DNA from: Actinomortierella ambigua
Taxonomy: Eukaryota; Mortierellomycota; Mortierellomycetes; Mortierellales; Mortierellaceae
Direction: 5' to 3'
Assembly (NCBI GenBank): GCA_016098155.1
Contig: JAAAJB010000178.1
Coordinates: 1-57,135 of the forward strand
DNA: 57,135 nucleotides
Positions 1 through 8,272 of the stretch are shown in pieces (the first letter of the stretch is position 1; each line of letters begins with the position of its first letter). The translations under genes were made by a program, and so were the position numbers. The notes under the pieces were generated by a model. The model made no database searches. It was not told the origin of the DNA and saw nothing but the letters and a program-made list of their open reading frames with translations.

Positions 1-252
1 GATCGCGGACAGGTGCGCGCCGAAGAATGAAACCCTCTTTTGAGGCCCGTGAAAAAAAAAAAAAAAAGAAACAATCTTTTGATCTAAAAAGCAGAATAGA
101 TATTGTGCCTTGGAGAAATTTTTGGGTGCAACAATGATTGAAAAAAAAGCTCACAAAGAGGTCGACAGGTAACTAATTGTCGACCCGTCGGATTCCCATG
201 TGCCTTCAACAGGAGTTGCATGCAAAACGGATGCTTCGCAGCCAAAACGATA
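1..252. other. Left edge, no gene seen
   Basis: Non-coding flank before the tRNA. It contains an A-rich homopolymer run near 52-67 and AT-rich sequence. Only short ORFs without splice support occur here. Confidence 0.5.
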
Positions 253-325
253 TGTCCCCTCTGGGGCTCGAACCCAGGATCTCTCGTTAGTAAGACGAGC
301 GCACTAACCACTGTGCTAAGGGAAC
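253..325 (-). tRNA. tRNA-Val, anticodon UAC by position
   Basis: Full 73-nt cloverleaf on the minus strand with no intron. The acceptor stem GTTCCCT pairs with AGGGGAC (one T-G pair) and the discriminator is A. The D arm is a 4-bp stem GCAC/GTGC, the anticodon stem CTCGT/ACGAG closes the 7-nt loop CTTACTA, and the T arm is CTGGG TTCGAGC CCCAG. By position the anticodon is TAC, reading GUA valine codons. The A box (TAGCACAGTGG) and B box (GGTTCGAGCCC) are intact, so RNA polymerase III could transcribe it. Oddity: position 37, next to the anticodon, is T where a purine is expected, and position 38 is A. The gene may be a variant or a decayed copy. Confidence 0.85.
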
Positions 326-653
326 TAAAGCACTGCTGGGTTAAAATCTTTAGACCCAAGAGGTAAATTCTGAAATTTACAATCGGAGCTTAAACTTTAA
401 ATTAAATTTTTGGATTTTTTTTTTTTTTTTGGAAAATTCGGTTAAATTTTTTTTTTTTTGGAAAATCCACGCTGCCGCCAAAAAAAAGAAAATTGTAGAT
501 ACCGTTGCTTGTCTAAAAACAACTGTTATTTTCTTAAGCAAAGAACTGTCAGAGGGAGTGAGGTTTTGAAAGCACATCGGGGGAGGGGGGGGGGTCGACT
601 TTTAATTTTGTGTCCAACAATTTTCTCGCTGCAACCCAGAACTCCCCCCTTTT
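326..653. other. Gap between tRNA and PLC-like gene
   Basis: 3' flank of the PLC-like gene. It holds long T runs near 415-431 and 447-459, each followed by GGAAAAT, and a G run near 583-594. No gene is supported. Confidence 0.5.
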
Positions 654-2066
654 TCAAACCTCAAAATAGTGCGGGGCGTGTGCTCGCAGGGGACCTTTAA
701 AAGTCAAGGGGGACTGCTTGCCGACATAGGTGACACCGTTTAGTTTCGCGACAGTCTGCAGCAGGTTGCCCTCGTTATAAAAATCGACTGCCACGAATGT
801 TGGGTTTTGACTAAAGGTCGAGACACAGTTCTTGACATGCATTTCCAGATCTGCGCCGTTCGTCTTATTGGCCGCATCCTTCTGAGGAATGTTGATCACC
901 TGGTCACCGATTTTAAACTGACCATAGATGAAATGGTTCAAGACGTACATCTAGAGCAGCATTAAAGAGGGAGAATTCATAGACAGCGCAATGTATCAGG
1001 CGGATTTTATCTTATTCTTAGTGAGGTTAGAACAACAGGGCAGCGTAGACAAGATGGTGGGATGGATATCGCATGAATGGGGTGAGGGAGGGGCAAAAAA
1101 CAAGATTTACCGACTGTTGCTGGCCATTCTCAGGGCGGTCAATGGTGCATGGGTACGCGGCACCTTTGGGGATATACCAAGGCGTCTCAAACATGAAGCT
1201 GTATTCATTCATCAACCAAGGGACGCTGTCTGAGTAACCGCCATCCAGAAAGTTGACAATGCGCTTGCCAGACTTTATCATCTCTGCAAGCGTGGGCCAG
1301 TTGGTGTCGCCTTTCTGTTGGGTATGAAGATAGTCAGAGAGACCCGCGGCTTGATAGACGGTCTGATCAGATTGTGTAAAATAATTTGGTCACGATGTGG
1401 GAGAATTAAGATGGGTGTTAGATTTGCCCCAAATAGTATCAGAGCAAGTAAAACGAATGAATGAGATACGCAGATCGGGAGAGGGAGGAAAAGCATACTT
1501 GAAAAAGAGAGGGAGGTAGTTTACCCGCATTCTCCCAGAGAATGGTGATGACCTCGTTCGGATTAGCATCCAGAAACGACTTGAACTGGCCCAGGGTACT
1601 GGAGAGGGGGCCGGCATCTAATGCTAGACCTGAGGAAAAGTAAAAAATGAAAGGTGTGAGAACTAGACAGAAATAAGCTCTCAAAATCCCTTTAGGGCCG
1701 TGGACCAAAGGAATATGGAGAGCGTGCAGCACCCACAGCATCCACTCGATAGATTAGGCAAAAACACTTACAGGTGCCGTGGCAAAGCTCAATGTCGCTA
1801 GGAGAGGGTGCTTTATAGGCATCCAGCATAAAGGCGCGGATGCCATCTTTCAGCTGCGTAGGGATGTTGTTGTCTTGATTACCGGATATTGTACAAAGGG
1901 CATAGAGAGCGTAGGCATTGTGGGTGGTGGCATAGGTGACCTGATTGTAGGGCTTTGAGCACAACTCAGGATAGCCATTACAGGCCTGCACCTGAGCATA
2001 GGCATTCTTATGGGGTGAAGCAGCCAGCAGAACAGCGACAAAGACCGTCGAGAGGAAGTAGCGCAT
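654..2066 (-). CDS. Secreted PLC-like phosphodiesterase
   Basis: Exons, 5' to 3' on the minus strand: 2066-1772, 1629-1525, 1362-1111, 950-654. The first ATG gives a signal peptide (MRYFLSTVFVAVLLAAS, then AYAQ), so the enzyme should be secreted or enter the secretory pathway. The mature start (QACNGYPELC) and the two histidine motifs THNAY and CHGTC fit the PLC-like phosphodiesterase superfamily, where paired histidines cleave phosphodiester bonds. The motif NPNEVITILWEN also fits this family. Substrate unknown. Exon 1/2 joins in phase (ACC T|GT) and exons 3/4 join at TCG|ATG. The exon 2/3 join does not work: exon 2 ends one base past GCG at GTAAAC, while the only acceptor (CAG at 1363-1365) restarts in phase 0. 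A GC donor after AAT, an unseen micro-exon or a frame error could explain this. Confidence 0.75.
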
Positions 2067-2071
2067 CGTTC

Positions 2072-2542
2072 TCAATCACGGTCAGTAGATACAAGGATGT
2101 AGGGGTAGAGGGTAGGGTGGTACTTTTCCGACTTCAATGGGGATGGAGGGTTGATGTGCGAATGGAATGAAAAGGAATGCGTGGAATGACATGGCAGGGG
2201 GTGTTGAGCAACAGCAGCAACAGCAGACTTGGCATAATAGCCTGACAGTCTGCACCCCCTTGCAACACCACATGTTATATAAGAGAGAGAGACCGACGAC
2301 ACTTGCCATAGGATTTGGGTCAAATGAGGCCAGAGCTCCAATGTGACCAACAAAGGTAGCTGTCTAAACATGAGGCCAAGGTCTCCAAGGAAAGAGAGGG
2401 AGGAAATATAACAACGTACTTTGTCTGCAGGGTCTGTTGCACAGACCAATGGACGGATCTATTTGCCAGCCCCGGCGTTCATATTTGGCGCAGCCCACTT
2501 TTGTGCCACCTTGCTTGATGTCGATGACCACATGCACGCCAG
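2072..2542 (-). CDS. Unassigned three-exon fragment upstream of PLC-like gene
   Basis: Three phase-matched minus-strand exons can be read: 2542-2420, 2359-2303 and 2241-2072. The first opens after TAG and reads HVVIDIKQGGTKVGCAKYE and GWQIDPSIGLCNRPC. It joins at A|CT to TTFVGHIGALASFDPNPMA, then at A|GC to SYYAKSAVAAVAQHPLP. The last exon stays open to a stop only 5 nt before the ATG of the PLC-like gene, so its low-complexity tail may be untranslated. The upstream exon must end in phase 1. I found no good one in 2543-3180, so the fragment has no start codon. It could be the 3' part of a gene, a broken copy, or chance. I do not recognise the family. Confidence 0.3.
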
Positions 2543-3180
2543 CTATCCAGCAAAATCATTGAGTGTGCAAGAGGCAACCCTTTTGTTGGTCGAATAGCTG
2601 GCATATCATATTAAGCCGTCTAAGCGAGGCAACCAATGTTGGCGTCAACTCCGGAGAGGAGGAGTGCCAAGCCAGAACCCTTTCCAGGGACAGGTCACAA
2701 ATCTCCAAAGGTCACTCCCTCTGTGGTCGCGACACTGTGTGGCGGACGGTGCCAGATCCTGCGCATCCGCTGGTATGAAAGGTCTGAGGCTACGGTGGAG
2801 TCTGCTTCTGTGGGTCGTCTCCTTGCGTCTTTGAGTTTGGCTTGGGTGAGCGCCGTCCGCGCTCGCGTCTTGAGACTGTTGACCGTCAGTTAAAGGAGGT
2901 CGTCTGCCTTGCTACCTCGTGGCTGTTATATAAGTGGTATCGACGGAGCGCTGACCTCCAGAACGGATTTGGTCAGTTCAATCTTTCATCCACATATGAC
3001 AAAGTAGAACTTGGTGCTGTTCTGACAGGTATCTTGTCCGTTCTTGATATCTCTCCCCCTCCCTCGACACTAGTGATCCTGGATGCTCCTTTGCATATCG
3101 AACCAGCAGACAATTTTTTCAAGTCCATTTGTTTTCCTGTGGTGTTTTATGGATTTTTTTCTGTTTTTTTCTGTATTATG
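2543..3180. other. Gap, 638 nt, no confident gene
   Basis: The plus strand has overlapping open frames at 2636-2893 and 2842-3492, with no recognisable motif and no clear splice sites. A TATATAA-like run lies near 2927. The right end is the 3' flank of the helicase. It may hide 5' exons of the unassigned minus fragment, but I could not identify any. Confidence 0.4.
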
Positions 3181-5448
3181 TTACTCTACATGTGGGAATG
3201 GCTCAATGTTGACCTGCAAGGTCTTAAACAAGGTACGGGCCCGATCCTCGATCCGGCCTTCATCTCGCAGGATAGTAACAACCTTGCCCATTTTACCGAA
3301 GCGTCCAGTACGTCCGGCCATATGCAGATAGCTGGAAGGGCAAGAGGGGAGACCTACAACGATGACGTGGGAGATATTGGGCAGGTCAAGGCCACGGGCG
3401 TTCGACTCGTTGGCGATAAAGACGGAAGGATGTTTTGTTGTGGGTGCGGATGCAGGGGTAGCGAGGCCCTTCCTCGATGTGCTCGTCAGTGATTGTTGAT
3501 CTTGTTGGTATGCATCTTGGATCAGCTTCACGGGGAACTCAAATTGGTGCTCCAGGCGATCGGAAATCTTGGGAAGACTGGGTTGGTTGCAAAAGAAGAC
3601 ACAGGCGGTAGAGGCGTTCTCGAGGGCACAGGCGTTGACGACGCTCTCGAGCATCCGGTCGTCGTCGTCCGAGAAGGATTGGGAGACGGTCGCGATGTGC
3701 TGGTGACCGGTGTCGGCCTTCTCCAGTTGTTGCTGCTGCCATGCTCGCTCGGCATCTTGCCATTCCTGGTCCGTGGCAGCCCAATCTCGATATTGCTGCT
3801 CATCATCGTCATCGCCGTCGTCATTGTCATCGTCATCATCGTTCTCAAACCGGTGGAGATGCCGATCTCCTCCATCCTCGTCATCTTCGTCCTCATCCTC
3901 GTCCTTGCCCTGAGCGACCATCTTTGGCACGGCTAATTGATCCTTAGCTTGATAGGGATCTGCCTCCTTCTTCATGTTCCGGATAGAGTTCTGGCCAACG
4001 ACAAGGCAGTAGTGCTGAATGCCCTGAGGCAAAACGACGCTCTTGGTAGTGTCGACCCACACAGGATTGAAGATCCACTGGTTGGTCAGCAGCCAATGTC
4101 GGATGGTCCGGTTCATGGTGGCGGAGGAGGCAATCAGTTGGATCGGCGTTTGGAGGATGTTGGTCTTGGATTTTGCGCGTTTCTTGACGGTCTGTGTGCC
4201 GTCGGTCGCCACACTATCGCTGTTGCGCCGACTCGCAATCACCTGCTCCAGTGCCTGAATCTCTTTCTTCATGGCCACTACCTCAGTATTGTTGGGCTTG
4301 GAAAGACCTTCGTTGTTGGAAGCTTCGCCACCTGTGCTCTCGCCATCTTCTTTATCTGTATCATCGCCAGAATGACAGCGGCCAAGGGCCTTTGCGGAGC
4401 GAAGGATTTCACGAACGGCCAGCTCTGCGGGCTTGGGGTGGGCATCACGGTTGGCGAGTTGTTGCTGGGTGGCATAGCGTCCTGGGATGCGGACTAAATG
4501 ATCGACCTCGTCCAAGACGAGAGTCTCAATCATACTCAAGTCAAGAACGCCTTGCTGCAACAGTGTCCAAAGTCGACTCGGTGTGGCGACTAGTACGTGG
4601 GGCAAGGTCTTGGCCAGCTGAGTGATCTGGGCTTCATGGGCAGCGGGTGAAGATACAGTAAGAACTTGGATAAGGGCATCCAGCTGATTGTGATGTTGGT
4701 CGAGCTCGTGAGAGTCACTGTCACCGATCAGGTCTGGTAAGAGCTGTTTGGTCCAGTCGAGCAATTGAAAGGCGAGTTCCTGATTGGGGACGATGAAGAC
4801 AGAAGTGATACCAGGTCGAACGGCCGATCGTCTGCCTTTAAGCTGTTTTTTAAGATCCACGGGAATCATGACGCGTGGTTTGCTGAGCAAGGAGAGAAGA
4901 ATGCCAAAGGTCTTACCAGACCCTGTGGTGTCTCGGATCAAGATGTCCTGTCCATGAAGGATGGGTGGGATGAACTCGCGCTGGAGGGTGGAGGGCTCGA
5001 TGATGGACATTTCTCTCTGCATACTTTTGGCAAGAGGTGGGTAGATGCCAAGGCTCTAGATTTCAGCGTATCCCAAATAAGCATGAAGGAATGTGGACGA
5101 TCCAGTAAGGTCAGGGTTCCAAAGTCTACAACACAAATGGTGTATCATCGATCCAGCTCATATTGCATGCGTTGTGATCAATACCTCAAATCCTTCTTTC
5201 TGGATGGTTTGAATATAGCGTCGCTGGCAAAGCGGCATGGAGACCCGTGCTGGCCTCCCTGTAGACCGCCTACTGCTTGTTGTCAGAGGCGAACGGTGCT
5301 CGCGCAGACTGATCCGTTGAGTGACATTCCGGAATGTAGAGTCGAGTTCATGAGAGATTTGTCCTGTGCGACTGGCCAGGTGTGTCCTGAGGAATGGTGG
5401 GCATGAGAACGGGCAGTGGCGAGCCTTCCTGCCAACAGCGGACCACAT
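3181..5448 (-). CDS. DEAD-box RNA helicase (DEVD variant), probably mitochondrial
   Basis: Two exons, 5448-5185 and 5055-3181, encode 712 residues. They join in phase 0, rebuilding the Q motif (GFE|SLGIYPP...PSTLQ). The ATP-dependent RNA helicase motifs follow in order: I DTTGSGKT (about 130-137), Ia VPNQELA, Ib ATPSR, II DEVD (270-273, instead of DEAD), III SAT, V ARGLDLP and VI HMAGRTGRFG. A strongly acidic Asp/Glu insert (about 471-511) separates the two RecA lobes. The N-terminal region is rich in Arg, Ser and Thr and poor in acidic residues, as in mitochondrial presequences. MRH4/DDX28-type mitochondrial helicases are the nearest guess, by inference. I chose the ATG at 5448 because TTTTTTTTTCCACAACGCAG just before it looks like a splice acceptor, hinting at an intron in the 5' leader. 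An in-frame ATG at 5493 is the alternative. Confidence 0.85.
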
Positions 5449-5684
5449 TGAACTGCGTTGTGGAAAAAAAAAAGAGAGTGAACCGGTATGCAAACAAGTG
5501 GGACGAGGTGGTGGAGGCGTTGGTCCCTTTGTGTAGGCAGTTGTTGCCTTTGGGGACTGTCATAGGTCCCAAGGAAGGCAAGCAGTCCGGGGTGCCCGAA
5601 TTAGGTAGAATTTTGTGTTTCCCACCACCACACCTCGTTCTTCGGAATCACACTGCATCTTCACTTCATTCCACATTTGCAGCC
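5449..5684. promoter_or_regulatory. Shared divergent promoter, helicase / Mgr2
   Basis: About 236 bp separate the two start codons, which point away from each other, so both genes must use this segment or its edges. It includes a homopurine run (plus-strand A run near 5464-5473), which is the pyrimidine tract of the possible leader intron of the helicase. No TATA box is obvious. Confidence 0.5.
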
Positions 5685-6177
5685 ATGGAGCCATCAAAGT
5701 TTGAACGAGCCAAGGTCGGCGCCATGATGGGCGGCGCAGTTGGTCTTTGCATTGGTTTTGTTATTGGCGGATACTCGCTCATGAGGTAGGTCCACCTTGG
5801 CGCACCATGGAGCGGAGGGGGCATACGCTCTGACAGACACGCTCTGACAGACAGTGCTAGCCAGCAACAAGGCTCAACTCACAAACATACAACTAAAATT
5901 ACCACCGTCACGTCGCGTTCCCGCCGCGGATCGATCGATCGTCCATAGATACGGTCCAGGCCAGCGTGGATACGTGGACACGCTTGCACGTACCATGGTC
6001 TCGACCACTGCGACATTTTCGTTCTTTATGGCAGTTGGATCGGTCATCCGCGCAGACGACGAGGGGCGTGCCAAGATCCCCATTGAGTGGTACCACGAGA
6101 AGGACAGGGCGCGCGCTTTCAGGACACCCCCTGTAGTGATCCTCCAGCAACTTCAGCAGCAGCAGCAGCAACAGTAG
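5685..6177 (+). CDS. MGR2: Mgr2/ROMO1-like inner mitochondrial membrane protein
   Basis: Two exons, 5685-5785 and 5949-6177, give 109 residues. The splice at AG|A rebuilds Arg in SLMRYGPGQRG. Two membrane segments are visible: AMMGGAVGLCIGFVIGGY (about 13-30) and a second around TMVSTTATFSFFMAVGSVIR. The signature pattern KVGAMMGG..GLCIGF followed by FGFFM-like and SVIR sequence matches Mgr2 (yeast) and ROMO1 (animals). Known family role: a subunit of the TIM23 presequence translocase that gates lateral release of proteins into the inner membrane. Length is close to yeast Mgr2 (113 residues). The C-terminus is unusual: after SVIRADDEG it carries a basic stretch and ends in a run of about eight glutamines. 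The leader is only about 236 bp from the helicase start. Confidence 0.9.
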
Positions 6178-6860
6178 TGGACAGAATAGGACCCTAATCA
6201 ATACAACATTGTAAACACCAGACCAGGGGCACATGTGCGACAGGAAAGAAAGGCAAAAGAAAGAAGGAGAGCTGGGCTGGAGCATCCACTATGATGGGTA
6301 TCGTAAGCATACCCAAGGCTATAAACCGAGGGGCGATATCGTATGTGGCTGTCACATCTGTGTATGTCGCTGTGTATGAAATGCCCTGCAGTCCTTGTTG
6401 GAAGACTCACCCCTGCCTCCCCACATCTACTTTTCCTAGTGGGAGGATTGGGGTCAAATCAACTCGTGCTGGGCTCGACTTTTCGTTTGACTTGAGATAG
6501 TTGAATGATTGTTTGGCTACCTGCTGGTGCGGTGATTGAGCATGGACAGGTGAACATTTCACATCGGCCTTCTTTCCTCTGCTCACTTGCTCTCTATGTC
6601 GATGGGACGGCCATCTTTGCTCAACCCTTCGTTGTGCAGCGAGAATGAGGGTGATGGAGGGAGGGGAGGAAGTACGGGTGTCCAGGCGTTTCAGATGAAA
6701 AGGTAGAGTCGAAATAGTTTATCGTGGCACATCTGCTCGTGTTGTGCAGCAAAGGAGTGTGCTACCCAAGCGTCGTTCGTACCTACACAGGAGAGTGGGA
6801 GAGTGAGAGGGAGTGAGAGGACACTGATCTCCACAACAACCAAACAACCAATCAACCAGC

Positions 6861-6922
6861 AACCACCACCAATGACCACCACCAATGACCACCACCACCA
6901 CCACCACCAACATCATCATCAT
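6861..6922. repeat. CAC/CAT trinucleotide repeat
   Basis: Imperfect run of CCACCACC and CATCATCAT units within the gap upstream of the RING-H2 gene. Confidence 0.8.
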
Positions 6923-7518
6923 CCGCAAGAGCACCCCCACCAGCCTTATTGCCTTCCTCCCCCTTGCTTTTTTTTCTCAATGGTGCTGCTGCTCTCTATC
7001 TCACTCACTCGCTCCCTCCTTCCTTCCTTGGGCTGCCTGGCTCCCTGCAGGTCGACACCCCTCCCTCCCTCCATCCCTCCTCCTTTATTACCCTGCCCTT
7101 TAAATATATTTTCCTGCTCGGAGATACGCACCTTTACATTTCGTTAAAGGGTGCCATCGTTTCACTCCTGGCAACCACCTAGGCCTTACCTCCTTTAGAT
7201 CACACAAGACTGGGCCTTGAGAGAAAGCGAGGGCAAGGATGAGGCAAGTGCTGAGGGCGTGTTGAGTATATTCTTCTTGCTCCTCTTGTCTGGGCCAGGG
7301 ACCCACCCTCTGCACTCGCCTTCATCGCATCCAATGAATATCCCGAGGAGAGAGGAGAGATGCCACGAGCAGTGTAGAGGCGCGCCGCCAAAAGGGGTGC
7401 GTGCAAAGCAAAGGATGCACAGGAGCGAGTACCCCACCCCACCCTGTGGTTCAATTGGGGAAAGACTCGCCCAAAAAGAGCCAAAATGTTCTTCCATTCT
7501 TCTCGTGCTCCTGTGTCC

Positions 7519-7568
7519 ACGCACACACACATACACACACGCACACATACACACATACACATACACAC
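7519..7568. repeat. CA dinucleotide microsatellite
   Basis: Interrupted (CA)n with GCACAC and ATACAC variants, about 50 bp. Confidence 0.85.
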
Positions 7569-8165
7569 CTATTTACCCCCCCCCCTCGTTCTCGTGCGTG
7601 TCTATTCAGTCAATCCTTTACTATCGTTCACTCACTTGCTCCTTCGTTCCCTCACTCCATCACTCCTTCACTTGCTCGTTCACTCACTTCACCTGCACAC
7701 TCTTCCTACTACCCGTGTGCCATGGGAGAGGGAGGATACAATGCGTCGAGTCACGACAGCCCGCAGCCGACAGACAGACATACCTTATTTTACCTCAACT
7801 GCTCTTGCGCTCTATTATTCTGTCTGTGGATAACACAGGTGGATGCAGGGCTAGCATTGCCACCCATTCTCTGTCGCTCCAACATGCTCTCACCCATCCA
7901 CCCCATTCACCTCTTTTTTTTTCTTGCTCCTTGTGTTCCTGACTGACATTCCCTTATTTTTTTTGTACTTCAAATACCCCTGCCGTTGCACCTCACTCTT
8001 TGTTCTTCTTCTTTTTCTTCCACTTCTGTCTTCTCCCCCCCTCCTCCTCTCTCCTCCTTCTTCGTCATTGCGGCATTATCTCTTTCCTCTGTGCTCAATC
8101 TCTTTTCTCTTTTAATCCCCCTTCCTTCTCCCCCTCCCCTCTCTTCTTTTCCATCTTGCTCGTTC

Positions 8166-8262
8166 ACTCACCCTCACCCTCACCCTCACCTTCACTCTCT
8201 CACTCTCTCACCCACTCACCCACTCACCCACTCTCACCCACTCACTCTCCCACTCACTATCC
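8166..8262. repeat. CTCACC-type pyrimidine repeat at the start of the RING-H2 gene
   Basis: Tandem CTCACC, CACTCT and CCCACTCA units ending about 10 nt before the start codon. It is probably part of the 5' leader or core promoter, since pyrimidine tracts are common at other gene starts in this window. Confidence 0.7.
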
Positions 8263-8272
8263 CTCTCGCCCC

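Larger units (their letters stand above)
6178..8272. other. Long gap / promoter region of RING-H2 gene
   Basis: 2.1 kb without a supported gene. It contains CAC/CAT repeats (6861-6922), a CA microsatellite (7519-7568), long pyrimidine-rich stretches (about 6970-7100 and 7900-8160) and a CTCACC-type repeat (8166-8262) directly before the downstream ATG. Many ORFs here are only by-products of these biased repeats. A small exon or leader intron could be hidden. Confidence 0.5.

Noticed and set aside
2842..3492. 216-codon plus-strand frame
   Set aside because: Its second half is antisense to the helicase, and the first half lacks a start context, motif or splice signals.
7217..7942. 241-codon plus-strand frame in the 2.1-kb gap
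   Set aside because: Driven by CA and CT repeats (His/Thr/Ser/Leu-rich), no domain, and three overlapping frames are open at once.
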